The notes: generated by a model from the sequence alone, not told the origin. Counted from the first letter of the stretch, positions 45,462 through 55,649 are shown. The stretch: DNA of 64,000 nucleotides from Intestinibacter bartlettii (GCF_000154445.1 NZ_DS499566.1), one strand, 5' to 3'. Program-made: numbers and translations.

Positions 45462-46073
45462 TTATAAATATTTAAATAAGTTTTGTAAAGACGTGTCTGT
45501 GAAAAAAACATTCTTTGGCACGTATTCCAAATTTGAATATTCCTTTAAATTATTTGTAACTACAATTACATTTGGCATCATAAAAAAAGGAATTGTGGTC
45601 TTTTGAATATCAAATTTTAAAGTTTCATATTTAGAAAGGTCGATTTTATCATTAAAAGCTATATCAAATAAGACTTGCTTTCTCCTATAAAAAGTATCTA
45701 TATATTCAATATATAAATTATAGTTATGTTCTCCAATATTTATATTTCTATAGAACCTAACCATTTCAAAATTTGCTAATTTCAACCTGACTGCTACATC
45801 TGAGCCAATTAAAGTTTTTATCAAATCATCTCCTTCATAATATTCACAACTCCCATTAATATAATACAAATAAGAATTTTCTTTATACCCCCTGTAATTT
45901 ATATTGCATGGAAATTTAACTAATATATAATCATTACACATTCTTCTTAATGTTTTTCTAAGAGTCTTTCTTTTTGATTCTCTTTTATAATTGTATATCT
46001 TGTTAAATTGACTTTCTGTCAAACATCGTAGTCTACTAACCATAAAAAGTATCTCTTTTTCAAGTAAATTCAT
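45462..46073 (-). CDS. Hypothetical protein with N-terminal winged-helix-like region
   Basis: A 203-residue basic protein. The first 60 residues (LEKEILFMVSRLRCLTESQ, then Arg/Lys-rich helices) resemble winged-helix DNA-binding domains of plasmid or integrative-element replication-relaxation proteins. The rest is mixed alpha/beta with a long tyrosine- and basic-rich middle. No enzymatic motif is seen. It is monocistronic between the L-box promoter region and a membrane-protein gene. Origin from a mobile element is possible but not shown. Confidence 0.65.
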   Translation of the reverse strand: MNLLEKEILFMVSRLRCLTESQFNKIYNYKRESKRKTLRKTLRRMCNDYILVKFPCNINYRGYKENSYLYYINGSCEYYEGDDLIKTLIGSDVAVRLKLANFEMVRFYRNINIGEHNYNLYIEYIDTFYRRKQVLFDIAFNDKIDLSKYETLKFDIQKTTIPFFMMPNVIVVTNNLKEYSNLEYVPKNVFFTDTSLQNLFKYL

Positions 46074-46127
46074 GTTAATCTCTCCATAAGATGTTATTTT
46101 TTCTTAATATATTATATTAATTACATA

Positions 46128-46160
46128 AAAAAAGAGGACTATTTATTAGCCCTCTTTTTT
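46128..46160. terminator. Terminator between hypothetical and membrane-protein genes
   Basis: Stem AAAAAAGAGG with CCTCTTTTTT plus a short inner ACT/AGC pairing, with A- and T-runs. It lies 22 bases beyond the stop codon of the leftward 589-residue gene. Confidence 0.85.
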
Positions 46161-46181
46161 ATTTAATGTATTATTAACTTG

Positions 46182-47951
46182 TTAACTATTTTTATTTTCT
46201 TTATCTTGTGTGCTATTTGAATCATTTTGTTTTGTGTCTTCTGATTTAGAAGAATTATTATCATTTGAAGTTTTATCATTATTTTCATCTGATGATTTTT
46301 TATCTTTTTTAGACTCAGTTTTTGTAGATAACTTACCTAAAATACTGTTATTTTCAAATTTAGTTATATTTATTGTAGTAGCATCAGTTTTTGTATAAGT
46401 GACAACTACATTATCGCCTACATTTGTTAAAGGAAGTTCATTAGATACTTTTGAAGTCCCTTTAAATATAAATTTGCTGTTGTCTTGTAAAGTGAAGTAA
46501 TAAGTTGTAGCTCCGCCTTGAACATCTGCACTTATTCTTTGTATTTTATCATTAAGCACAACATCATCTTTATCTGTTTCAAATTTTAAGTCCTCACCAT
46601 CAGACTCTAATGCATCTTTATAAGCCGCTAGAGCCTCTTTTTTATTATCTCCAACACCTAACACACTATAGTCTTCTACTGATATAAATGCAACACTCTT
46701 AACAAGCCCCGCTTTATCTTTTAGTGCACATACATATGTAGGTGTTCCATAGATATTATACATTACTGGGAATGTAGCTTCGTAATTCTTTTCTTGTACC
46801 TTACCTTCTGCAGATGTCATAGCTGCAGTTTCTGTTGCACCTGTTTGCATATAAAGTTTTGCTTCTTTTGTTCTAGAATCTACTAACATAAATCCTACTG
46901 TAGATTCATCTCCACCTGAAGATGTTATACCTGTATACCAATATGATTTTCCGTCATTACCATATACTAATGATGCTCCTTCTGTTGGAACTAATACACC
47001 TTCTTCTGAAAATACTGAGTTTATAAATCCTTTTACATATAATCCCCAGTCTTTTATTTGGTTTATTACTAGAGATTCTGGTTGAATTCTATCTACCCAT
47101 TTTGGAGTATTTTCTATATCATATACGTTTAAGTCACCAGTTTGTGCATCTAGTATTGCAACTCCTACTGCATCAGAACCTGAAAAACCGACTTTGTGAT
47201 CGTATAAAGTTACAACCCAATATGGTCTGCCATTGTCGTCTATTTCAAGTGTAAATTCTGTCATACCGTAATTTACAATACCTTTTAAATAAAGATATCT
47301 ATGTAAATCTTGTAAGAAATATGCTTCTGGCTGATATTTTATTTTTATTGGTTTGCCGTCTAGTGATTGAACTAGTCTTACATCTTGAGGGTCTGTAGCT
47401 GATACCATTACATATCCGTCAGTACCGTCTAAGTTAGTAATCCATTTTATTATGTCTCTATGTACTAGTGGTGCAACCCAGTAAAGCTCTCCATTTACAC
47501 TTTGTATGTGGAAAGTTCCAAGTTGTGAAACACTACCTATTGCTGGTATTTCTCCGATTTTCTTTTCACCAAGTTTCATCGCCATACCTTCATCTACAAT
47601 ACGTATATCATTTACATTTACTGGACTCACATCTTCTGTAAATTCACTTTCAGTTACTTCTCCAATTAAGTTTTTATATGCGCTTGCATGTAATATAGGT
47701 GTAGTTATAAAAAATGGAACAACTATAACTAAAACTAATAATATTAATGCGATTATAAAGTTGTTTTTTGCAAGTTTTGATGCTTTTGCGCCTCTATCAA
47801 GCATCATATCGATTATTCCAGCTAATACGAAAAATAGTATTAAAGTTGTAAAACCTGATGTGAAATCTAGTCTAAGTACTGGTAATTTTACAAATGAGTA
47901 TATTGCAACTATTATAAAAGCAATTCCATACGATTTTAAATATTTTTTCAT
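46182..47951 (-). CDS. Large membrane-anchored protein, function unknown
   Basis: A 589-residue protein from ATG 47951 (behind AAGGAGA; an in-frame TTG at 47966 lies in that site). Three hydrophobic segments near the N-terminus (about residues 7-25, 33-48 and 65-85) are followed by a long extracytoplasmic region. Two repeating units there (each beginning near W-V-x-L-Y or Y-W-Y-T-G-I) end in LDAQTG and LVDSRTK, suggesting PepSY-like modules. The C-terminus is a low-complexity Ser/Lys/Asp/Asn tail. I do not recognise a characterised family; a cell-envelope role is likely. Confidence 0.75.
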   Translation of the reverse strand: MKKYLKSYGIAFIIVAIYSFVKLPVLRLDFTSGFTTLILFFVLAGIIDMMLDRGAKASKLAKNNFIIALILLVLVIVVPFFITTPILHASAYKNLIGEVTESEFTEDVSPVNVNDIRIVDEGMAMKLGEKKIGEIPAIGSVSQLGTFHIQSVNGELYWVAPLVHRDIIKWITNLDGTDGYVMVSATDPQDVRLVQSLDGKPIKIKYQPEAYFLQDLHRYLYLKGIVNYGMTEFTLEIDDNGRPYWVVTLYDHKVGFSGSDAVGVAILDAQTGDLNVYDIENTPKWVDRIQPESLVINQIKDWGLYVKGFINSVFSEEGVLVPTEGASLVYGNDGKSYWYTGITSSGGDESTVGFMLVDSRTKEAKLYMQTGATETAAMTSAEGKVQEKNYEATFPVMYNIYGTPTYVCALKDKAGLVKSVAFISVEDYSVLGVGDNKKEALAAYKDALESDGEDLKFETDKDDVVLNDKIQRISADVQGGATTYYFTLQDNSKFIFKGTSKVSNELPLTNVGDNVVVTYTKTDATTINITKFENNSILGKLSTKTESKKDKKSSDENNDKTSNDNNSSKSEDTKQNDSNSTQDKENKNS

Positions 47952-48384
47952 TTTTTCTCCTTCCAAATAAATTTTATTTTTTTTTAATTTGTGATATACT
48001 AGACAAGCATATATATCAGAATAATTTTCTAATATTAGACAATTATATTATATAATCATATATTTTTAAATACAATTTGTACTTATATATATAATTTTAC
48101 TTAAAAAGTTAATGAACCTTTAACTTCATTAATTATTTTTTCCAAATATATAATTTTAAAACTATTTTTTCCAAAATAGTTTATATTTTTATATAAAATC
48201 TAGATATCTTATATTTAGTAGACTTTGTTAGAATTTATAAAAAAAAATTTATTTAATTCGTTATTTTACTTAATTTAATTAAATATACTTTATTTTTTTT
48301 CAATATTGAATTAAAATTAATAATATGAATTATAATAAATTTATACATATTAAAATTAAAAATTGAAAATGAGAGGTAATTATT
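47952..48384. other. AT-rich non-coding region before glnS with two hairpins
   Basis: No gene is visible. Two hairpins lie in tandem on the plus strand: TTAATGAA/TTCATTAA at 48109-48132 followed by TTATTTTTT, and AAACTATTTT/AAAATAGTTT at 48158-48182 followed by ATATTTTT. They look like terminators, yet no upstream plus-strand gene ends here. There is no T-box core. The last part supplies GAGAGGT before the glnS start. Confidence 0.6.
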
Positions 48385-50052
48385 ATGTCAAGCGAAAATA
48401 ATCGTACTAACTTTATAAAAAACATAATTAAAGACGACTTAGCTTCTGGTAAACACGATTCTATAATAACTCGTTTCCCACCAGAGCCAAACGGATATTT
48501 ACATATAGGGCATGCTAAGTCAATTTGCTTAAACTTTGGATTAGCTAACGAATTTAACGGAAAAGTAAATATGAGATTTGATGATACTAATCCTTTAAAA
48601 GAAGATGAAGAGTATGTAAACTCAATTAAAGAAGATGTTAAGTGGTTAGGATTTAACTGGGATAACTTATTCTTTGCATCTGACTATTTCGATGAAATGT
48701 ACAAAAGAGCTATCGTATTAATCAAAAAAGGTAAAGCATATGTGTGTGATTTATCTCAAGAAGAAATAAGAGAAACTCGTGGTACTTTAACTGAACCAGG
48801 TAAAGAAAGTCCATACAGAAATAGATCTGTAGAAGAAAACTTAGATTTATTCGAAAGAATGAAAAATGGTGAATTTAAAGATGGAGAAAAAGTTTTAAGA
48901 GCTAAAATAGATATGTCTTCTCCAAACTTAAACTTCAGAGACCCTGTTATATACAGAATCTCTCATAGCACTCACCACAATACTGGTGATAAATGGTGCA
49001 TATACCCAATGTATTCATTTGCTCATCCTCTAGAAGATGCTATAGAAGGAATAACTCACTCTATCTGTACTCTAGAATTTGAAGATCAAAGACCACTTTA
49101 TGATTGGGTTGTTAGAGAATGCGAAATGGAAAGTGTTCCAAGACAAATTGAGTTTGCTAGACTTAACTTAACAAACACAGTTATGAGTAAAAGAAAATTA
49201 AAATTATTAGTTGACGAAGGTGTAACTGATGGATGGGATGACCCTCGTATGCCTACTATATCAGGTGTTAGACGTAGAGGTTTCACTCCAGAAGCTATAA
49301 GAGCATTCTGTAATGAAATAGGTGTTGCTAAAGCTGACTCTACAGTTGACTCTAGACTTTTAGACCACTTCTTAAGAGAAGACTTACAACAAAAAGCTCC
49401 TCTTGCCATGGCAGTTTTAAAACCTTTAAAATTAGTTATAACTAACTATCCAGAAGGTCAAACTGAAATGTTAGAAGTTGAAAACATGGCTAAAAATGAA
49501 GAAGCTGGTACAAGAATGGTTCCATTCAGTAGAGAACTTTACATCGAAAGAGATGACTTCATGGAAGAACCAGTTAAAAAATACAGACGTTTCTTCGTTG
49601 GAAATGAAGTTAGATTAAAAGGTGCTTACTTCGTTAAATGTACAGACTTTGTAAAAGATGAAAATGGAGAAATAGTTGAAATCCACGGTACTTATGACCC
49701 TGAAACTAAGAGTGGTTCTGGATTTACTGGAAGAAAAGTAAAAGGAACTGTTCACTGGGTAGATGCAAACAACTGTGTACCTTGCGAATTTAGATTATTC
49801 GAGCCATTAATATTAGATAATGATCCAGAAAATGAAGGTAAACACTTCTTAGATCAAATAAACCCTAATTCACTTGAAGTTTTACAAGGTTATGTTGAAC
49901 CAACTCAAATAAAAGACGCTAAACCACTTGACAAATTCCAATTTGTTAGAAATGGATTCTACAGTGTTGATACTAAATACACTACTGATGATAAATTAGT
50001 ATTCAATAGAATAGTTCCATTAAAAAGCTCTTTTAAATTAGAAAGTAAATAA
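48385..50052 (+). CDS. glnS: Glutaminyl-tRNA synthetase
   Basis: Charges tRNA-Gln with glutamine. 555 residues, typical for the bacterial enzyme. The class I HIGH motif is in PPEPNGYLHIGHAKS (about residues 26-40), the KMSKS-type loop is VMSKRKLK (about 265), and the anticodon-binding beta-barrels fill the C-terminal third. There is no C-terminal YqeY-type extension. GlnRS is uncommon in Firmicutes, most of which use GatCAB. Start ATG 48385 behind GAGAGGTAATT. Confidence 0.97.
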   Translation: MSSENNRTNFIKNIIKDDLASGKHDSIITRFPPEPNGYLHIGHAKSICLNFGLANEFNGKVNMRFDDTNPLKEDEEYVNSIKEDVKWLGFNWDNLFFASDYFDEMYKRAIVLIKKGKAYVCDLSQEEIRETRGTLTEPGKESPYRNRSVEENLDLFERMKNGEFKDGEKVLRAKIDMSSPNLNFRDPVIYRISHSTHHNTGDKWCIYPMYSFAHPLEDAIEGITHSICTLEFEDQRPLYDWVVRECEMESVPRQIEFARLNLTNTVMSKRKLKLLVDEGVTDGWDDPRMPTISGVRRRGFTPEAIRAFCNEIGVAKADSTVDSRLLDHFLREDLQQKAPLAMAVLKPLKLVITNYPEGQTEMLEVENMAKNEEAGTRMVPFSRELYIERDDFMEEPVKKYRRFFVGNEVRLKGAYFVKCTDFVKDENGEIVEIHGTYDPETKSGSGFTGRKVKGTVHWVDANNCVPCEFRLFEPLILDNDPENEGKHFLDQINPNSLEVLQGYVEPTQIKDAKPLDKFQFVRNGFYSVDTKYTTDDKLVFNRIVPLKSSFKLESK

Positions 50053-50068
50053 GCTTAAATAAATATAA

Positions 50069-50103
50069 AAAATGGAATCAGCCGTATATGCTGATTCCAT
50101 TTT
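50069..50103. terminator. Terminator after glnS
   Basis: A perfect 14-bp stem AAAATGGAATCAGC with GCTGATTCCATTTT around a 7-base loop, with A- and T-runs. It can act on both convergent genes. Confidence 0.92.
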
Positions 50104-50128
50104 ATTATATATAACTATAACTTGTTTT

Positions 50129-51235
50129 TTAATTCTTAGGACTAGCTTTTAACCCTTTAACTAATTCCTTAAAATAATCTAAGAAAGATCTCATCTTATC
50201 TTTATCTTTTAATTTATCTATATATATACTTGGTCTTGTAAGCAAATCACTATCATTTAAACTTATTTCAAAAATCTCATTAAGTTTTTCTTTTATTTCT
50301 TGCTTTTTATCTTGATTAAAATATGGTTCTTTATAAAATTTAAAATAGATTTCCATTTTAACAGATGATGGATAAGCATATACTGCAAACAATCTATTTT
50401 CTTGTTTTTTAGTATATGAAGGTACAAAACTTGGAGTTTTCTTTCCTTTTCCCCAATTTATTTCACATCCAAAACTTCTAAATCCAGCTAATATAACATT
50501 GCAAACATCCACTAATTCTTCATCTACATCTTTTACTGCCATCAAAAACCCTTCTTCAGTCCATGAAGTTTTATTTTTTAAAGCTATAGACCTGCTTGTC
50601 TTGCCTATTATTGTAGGTACAAATGTCTTTATTTTACGATCTGATTCAAACTGTTTAATTTCTACACCAAGTACTTCAGTATTTACCATTTGATTGTTTA
50701 AAAATTGTATTATATTTTTTAAAGAATCTGGTATTTCATCTGCTACAAATAGTAACCTTATTTTACCTTCTTTTAAATTACTCTCTACGTTGTTCCAAAA
50801 TAAATTTTCACTTTTTTCATCTATATCTAATTCATCACAAATACTTTTGTTTTGTTGTTCATATAAATCTCTAATAGTGTCTATTGACCAATATTTAATT
50901 GCATTCGCTGCATAGTCTAACATTTGCCCAACAACTTCACGTCTTATTCTCGTATCACTACTTCTTTTTACTTCTACAAAAGTTGGTATTGCATCTTGAT
51001 CTATGAATAAGTGGTCCAAAAACCATCTATCATTTCCACCATCTTCTCCTGGAACCCCCATTTCTCTTGCAATAAAAATCCATTTTCTTGGATTATCTGG
51101 TGAAATTTGATCTCCCGCTAATATATTTGGATATTTTTCTATTAACTCTTGAAATATAGCTTCATTTTCATACTTACTTTCTTTAAGCTCTAAAATTTTG
51201 TTATCTTCACTTACTACAAATATACTCCCGCTCAT
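50129..51235 (-). CDS. PD-(D/E)XK nuclease-like protein of unknown role
   Basis: A 368-residue soluble protein. Residues about 60-110 contain Asp in RWFLDHLFID and the Glu-x-Lys of PTFVEVKRS, followed by a helix RREVVGQMLDYAA. That is the order expected of a PD-(D/E)XK nuclease core. The C-terminal half (from about 200) is unassigned. It is monocistronic after glnS on the opposite strand. Nuclease activity is inferred from motif order only. ATG 51235 follows AAGGAGG. Confidence 0.75.
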   Translation of the reverse strand: MSGSIFVVSEDNKILELKESKYENEAIFQELIEKYPNILAGDQISPDNPRKWIFIAREMGVPGEDGGNDRWFLDHLFIDQDAIPTFVEVKRSSDTRIRREVVGQMLDYAANAIKYWSIDTIRDLYEQQNKSICDELDIDEKSENLFWNNVESNLKEGKIRLLFVADEIPDSLKNIIQFLNNQMVNTEVLGVEIKQFESDRKIKTFVPTIIGKTSRSIALKNKTSWTEEGFLMAVKDVDEELVDVCNVILAGFRSFGCEINWGKGKKTPSFVPSYTKKQENRLFAVYAYPSSVKMEIYFKFYKEPYFNQDKKQEIKEKLNEIFEISLNDSDLLTRPSIYIDKLKDKDKMRSFLDYFKELVKGLKASPKN

Positions 51236-51447
51236 ACATATCCTCCTTATGATAAGTATTTTTCAAAGTAATCTCTATATATTAATTATCTTATTTCAAT
51301 AAATTCTATATTTCGATAAATAATCCTTTTTATATATATATAATTCTACTTTATGCAAAAAATACCCAATTTTAAACAGTATATATTTTCTATACTTTTG
51401 TTTAAAATCAGGTATCTCTATATTACCATAACCATAACGTATTGAAT

Positions 51448-52224
51448 CTATTTTGTTTTCTCTATCTTAAATCTAGGTTTATATTGTGAAAGCTCTTTAT
51501 TCTTATATGTAAAAGCATTTTTAGGACAAATATTTATACATCTTTGACAAAATAAACAATCCTTAGTATAGCTCGCAACTTTATCTATTTTTATACATCC
51601 AAGTGGACATGATTTTTCGCATAGTTTACAATTTATACATTTATCATTATCTATATTGATTTTTTTGTTTATTGATTTTATAAACATAGGATAAACCATT
51701 TTATAAACTAAATTAATCATAAATACCATAAATTTATTTCTAGGGTATAATTTCGTTTCACCGTCTAAAAACGATTTTAAACTAGCTTCTATAATATCAT
51801 TGACATTAGTTATCATTTCATCTTGTTTTTCGTCTTCTGTTCTTTTAAAGAAGAAATTATACACGTTATTTGGCATAGGAACGTATATACAGTAAGTTAC
51901 GTTTAAGTTTGGCATATTATTAATAAAATGTTGATATGCAGTTGAATCTTTTTCAGATGCCTGTGTTGCAAATAACATACATTTATTTTTATAATTTTTT
52001 AAATTATCTTTTGCATATTTAATTAAAATTTCAGGATATCTATCTATATAAATAGGTCCGCCTATTATAAGATATTTATAGTGAGTCGGTATTATTTTGT
52101 CTTTTTCGATATTTATTAAATCTAATTCTTCACCCCATTGTTGTAGTTTTTTTGCTATATTTTGAGCTACAAATTTTGTATTCCCAGTTCCAGAAAAATA
52201 TATAATTCCAATTTTATTCCCCAT
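51448..52224 (-). CDS. Flavodoxin-ferredoxin fusion (EFR1-type)
   Basis: A 258-residue redox protein. The N-terminus is a flavodoxin-like domain: YFSGTGNTKF (about residues 9-18) binds the flavin phosphate, and GGPIYIDRYPE is near residue 55. The C-terminus has two 4Fe-4S clusters: CINCKLCEKSC (about 195-205) and CLFCQRCINIC (about 223-233), each followed by Pro. A cytoplasmic electron carrier for an unknown oxidoreductase. It is 23 bases downstream of the lipid kinase gene. Confidence 0.9.
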   Translation of the reverse strand: MGNKIGIIYFSGTGNTKFVAQNIAKKLQQWGEELDLINIEKDKIIPTHYKYLIIGGPIYIDRYPEILIKYAKDNLKNYKNKCMLFATQASEKDSTAYQHFINNMPNLNVTYCIYVPMPNNVYNFFFKRTEDEKQDEMITNVNDIIEASLKSFLDGETKLYPRNKFMVFMINLVYKMVYPMFIKSINKKINIDNDKCINCKLCEKSCPLGCIKIDKVASYTKDCLFCQRCINICPKNAFTYKNKELSQYKPRFKIEKTK

Positions 52225-52247
52225 AATACCACCCCTATTTTATATTT

Positions 52248-53135
52248 TTATTCATATCCTAAAAGTTGTATTCCATCTTTAATACATTCTATTGTAAGAG
52301 GGAAATCAGGCCCTTTTTCACCATCTATATCGGTTCCAAGTTTATCTTCACATTCAATAGTTACTTTCTTAGTTTTGAAAAATAGTATTTCATTTTCGTT
52401 ATACCCTTCAAGATGTTCACCTTTTAATATATTTATTAAAAGCGGCAATGTCTTTGGTATTGGCATCCCCTTTACGATAATTACATCTAAGTATCCATCA
52501 TCTATCTCTGCTTTGTAAGCTAGATTTATATTTCCAGCACTCTTTCCATTAAACACAAGCATAAGATACATATCGCCATCATAATTCATCTCGTCTGAAG
52601 TTACTTTAATTTTAAATTGTCTCATATTTAAAGCTTCTTCAATTCCCTTTATATAATAAGAGACTTTGCCGATAGTATTTTTAAAATCTGGATTAATTTT
52701 TTGCGAAACATCAGTAAACATACCGGCACTAGCGACATTTATAAAATATCTATCGTTTATTTTTCCTATATCGACGTATTTAGGTTTTGATGAAATTATT
52801 TTTTCAATACACTTTTTAACATCGTGTGGGTAATTTATAGCATTTGCAAAGTCATTTGCAGTTCCAGAGGGCAATATTCCTATAGGAATGTCTATTTCTA
52901 GCTTTTTTATTATATTTATAAGTAAATCTATAGTCCCATCGCCACCAGATAATAATACATGGTCGTAATTATCATCTATATCCCAAAAAGCATCCTCATT
53001 TGGACGAGTTTTTGTAAGTCTATACGGCACTACACAATAATCATATGCTTGATATATTTGAATTATAGTGTCTATTTCATTTTTTATTCTTTTATCTCCT
53101 GAGTTTGGATTATAGATAAATTTTACTTTTTTCAT
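52248..53135 (-). CDS. Diacylglycerol/lipid kinase family protein (YegS/DagK)
   Basis: About 296 residues. The catalytic-domain motif LLSGGDGTIDLLIN (about residues 63-76) binds nucleotide, and ILPSGTANDFANAI is the second family signature. A C-terminal beta-rich domain ends with DIDGEKGPDFPLTIE. It phosphorylates a diacylglycerol-like lipid or sphingoid base. The start is uncertain: ATG 53135 has AAGGAATT close by, while a TTG at 53147 is also possible. It is followed by the flavodoxin-ferredoxin gene. Confidence 0.88.
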   Translation of the reverse strand: MKKVKFIYNPNSGDKRIKNEIDTIIQIYQAYDYCVVPYRLTKTRPNEDAFWDIDDNYDHVLLSGGDGTIDLLINIIKKLEIDIPIGILPSGTANDFANAINYPHDVKKCIEKIISSKPKYVDIGKINDRYFINVASAGMFTDVSQKINPDFKNTIGKVSYYIKGIEEALNMRQFKIKVTSDEMNYDGDMYLMLVFNGKSAGNINLAYKAEIDDGYLDVIIVKGMPIPKTLPLLINILKGEHLEGYNENEILFFKTKKVTIECEDKLGTDIDGEKGPDFPLTIECIKDGIQLLGYE

Positions 53136-53231
53136 AATTCCTTGCAATATCTCCTTTTCTTATTTTATTTACACATTATAATCAATTTATTAAATTTATA
53201 TGAATAGCAATAATATATTAAAATTCAAAAA

Positions 53232-54497
53232 CTATTTTTTTACTCTAAGAAGTCTATCAAGGTATATTGATTTTACTTGGTCCCTTGCTAAAAGTTGTTT
53301 TACTGGAGACATTTTTAAAATTGCAGAAAGTATAGAAGCCATGACTCTGTGATTTTTAAAAGCCTCAGTTTCTGAAATAAGATCTAGCAAAGTCCCTTTT
53401 TCAATCGCTTGAAGTACTACTCTATGTACTGAACTCGATGGAGTTATTATTTTTTCTTGCCTTCTTTTTAAAATTATACTTCCTTTATGGCAATTTCTAG
53501 CGCAAACCCCACATCCTAAACATACGTCATAATCTATATCTACCTTTTTATTTCCATTTTCGTCTTTAATTAGACTTATAGCATCTATTGGACATGCTTT
53601 TTCACATTTGCCACATTTTACACAAGATTCATCATTTACACTTGGGTAAAAAGCTGTAGTTTGAACTGGATGCATATTACCGAATTTTTTAGCTGCTAAA
53701 AGTGCCTCACAACAACATCCACAGCAGTTACAAATGAATGTAACTCCCTCTCTTACATTTTCACCACATTGAACAAGATTATGCTCATAAGCTTGATGTA
53801 AAAGCTCCTTGCATTCAACAGCATCAACTCGTCTTGCGTAATTATTTTGTATTAGTGAGTTTGCAGTATTTCCAAAAGTCATACATATATCCATAGGTGC
53901 ATCACACGCCATGCCCATATGTTGCATCTTATGTCTGCAATAACACATACCAACTGCTATATGTTTTGAACTTTCTATTATATGAGTTGCCCTTTCAAAA
54001 TCAAGTATATCGACTTGATTTTCATTAGTTAATACTTCTTCTTGAACATAAACTCTACCTAATTTAGTTTCTGATGAATAAAATAAATCTTTTATAAAAT
54101 CCTCTTCAACATTTAAATATTGATAGTAAAGTTCTGATAGTAATTTTTGATCTATATCTCCCCTAGTTCTCATAAGAGCAAATTCTATAAATCCTGCCAT
54201 TGGTGGAGGTAATATGTATTTTTTCCCCTTTTCATCTTCAACATCTAAAAGTATCGCCCTTGATGCCAAAGTATCTAGTACTTTTAGAGCTTCGTCATAT
54301 GTCATTGTCCAAATTCTAGCTGCTGTTTTAACCCTAAAAGCCCCTATTGGAAGTTGTGATACTAAATCAGCTTCTCTTTCTGTAAATAAGACACTAAGTA
54401 TTTGATAAAGCGTTTTTGATTCAGGCGCACCTTGTGGAAATTTATTTAATCTATCTACTAAGTTTTTGTATTCTTTTTTTGCACTTATATGCGACAT
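53232..54497 (-). CDS. 4Fe-4S protein with extra cysteine clusters
   Basis: A 421-residue protein. The N-terminal part looks like a winged-helix or regulatory region. The middle has two unusual Cys groups, CYCRHKMQHMGMACDAPM and CNCCGCCCE (about residues 190-260). The C-terminal third has a two-cluster ferredoxin unit, CVKCGKCEKACP and CLGCGVCARNC. It is 11 bases downstream of homoserine dehydrogenase, so they are probably cotranscribed. Its reaction is unknown. Confidence 0.8.
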   Translation of the reverse strand: MSHISAKKEYKNLVDRLNKFPQGAPESKTLYQILSVLFTEREADLVSQLPIGAFRVKTAARIWTMTYDEALKVLDTLASRAILLDVEDEKGKKYILPPPMAGFIEFALMRTRGDIDQKLLSELYYQYLNVEEDFIKDLFYSSETKLGRVYVQEEVLTNENQVDILDFERATHIIESSKHIAVGMCYCRHKMQHMGMACDAPMDICMTFGNTANSLIQNNYARRVDAVECKELLHQAYEHNLVQCGENVREGVTFICNCCGCCCEALLAAKKFGNMHPVQTTAFYPSVNDESCVKCGKCEKACPIDAISLIKDENGNKKVDIDYDVCLGCGVCARNCHKGSIILKRRQEKIITPSSSVHRVVLQAIEKGTLLDLISETEAFKNHRVMASILSAILKMSPVKQLLARDQVKSIYLDRLLRVKK

Positions 54498-54508
54498 TTT
54501 ATCATCTC

Positions 54509-55513
54509 CTATTTCGTTATATTAAGTAAATCTCTAAGTATTGCAGCTGCTGCGTTTAGAGGTGATGATGCACCACCTATTACTGTTATATCCCCTAAGA
54601 TATCTGTTTTATAATGTACCCCTTTGTTTTTTCCATCTACAAAATAAAGAGGGTGATATTTATCTATTGATATTGGCTTTACTTCAAATTCAAAATTCCC
54701 GTTTAAGTAAAAGGCTCTCCCAATTAATTTTGTCTTTTTACCAGAAAAATTATCTAATAACAAATCATTTAATTTAATATCTGTTATTCCTTTAATATCT
54801 AATTTATCAAATTCAAAGTCAACATCCCATATAACCTTGCTCAAAATAGCCATTTTAATCCCCGTATCAATCCCCAAAACGTCTAGCGAAGGATCTTTTT
54901 CTGCAATATTTAAATCTTGAGCTTTTTTCAAGGCATCTTTGTATTCAACTTTGTTTTTTAACATTTCTTCTAATATAAAGTTTGTTGTCCCATTTAAAAC
55001 ACCTATAATTTCTGTAACTTGTGCTCCTAATACATCTTTAGTCCCAACATTTACAGATGGAAGCGCACCCCCTGTTGTACATCCTATTTTTAACTCTACA
55101 TTGTTTTTTAGAGCTAAATTTTTAAGCTCGTTATAGTAAAGCAAAATAGGTCCTTTGTTTCCTGTTACAACATTTATTTTATTTTCCAGTGCACCTTTTA
55201 TATGAGTGTATCCTGGTTCACCATTTATTATATTTGTGCTTGTAAGCTCTATTAAAATATCTACGTCTTTATTTTTTAATATATCTTCAAATGATATATC
55301 TGACCATAAAGGATGGTTTTGTATTTTGTTATTTGAACTTGTGTATTTGATTATCTCATCTATATCAAGTCCATCTTTATTGTAAATGCCGCCATCTCTT
55401 TTTATAACGTATTTTAACTTTGTATTTTTAGGTAACAAATCTTTTTTTATTTGTAATAATTTTATAAAAGATTTCCCAACTTCCCCAAAACCGATTAAAG
55501 CAATATTACTCAT
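54509..55513 (-). CDS. hom: Homoserine dehydrogenase
   Basis: Reduces aspartate semialdehyde to homoserine, the branch to methionine and threonine. 334 residues: N-terminal NAD(P) site IALIGFGEVGKSF (about residues 4-16), catalytic domain with VTGNKGPI, GCTTGGALPSV and EKDPSLDVLGID (about residues 218-229). It lacks the C-terminal ACT domain seen in longer forms, so feedback control by threonine may be absent. MetA in this window uses its product. Confidence 0.93.
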   Translation of the reverse strand: MSNIALIGFGEVGKSFIKLLQIKKDLLPKNTKLKYVIKRDGGIYNKDGLDIDEIIKYTSSNNKIQNHPLWSDISFEDILKNKDVDILIELTSTNIINGEPGYTHIKGALENKINVVTGNKGPILLYYNELKNLALKNNVELKIGCTTGGALPSVNVGTKDVLGAQVTEIIGVLNGTTNFILEEMLKNKVEYKDALKKAQDLNIAEKDPSLDVLGIDTGIKMAILSKVIWDVDFEFDKLDIKGITDIKLNDLLLDNFSGKKTKLIGRAFYLNGNFEFEVKPISIDKYHPLYFVDGKNKGVHYKTDILGDITVIGGASSPLNAAAAILRDLLNITK

Positions 55514-55649
55514 AAATCCTCCTTTTTAAATTTACATAAGTATTATTTTATACATATTTTCCAAAAATTTCTACAGTTTTGCAGTATATATTGAAAATTT
55601 TATAGATATATCTATATTTTGCAATAAAGAAATCTTTATTCTAAGCAAA

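Noticed and set aside
47506..47970. Plus-strand frame of 154 codons opposite the 589-residue gene
   Set aside because: Antisense shadow, Ile/Ser-rich composition, and the minus-strand gene has start, ribosome-binding site and terminator.
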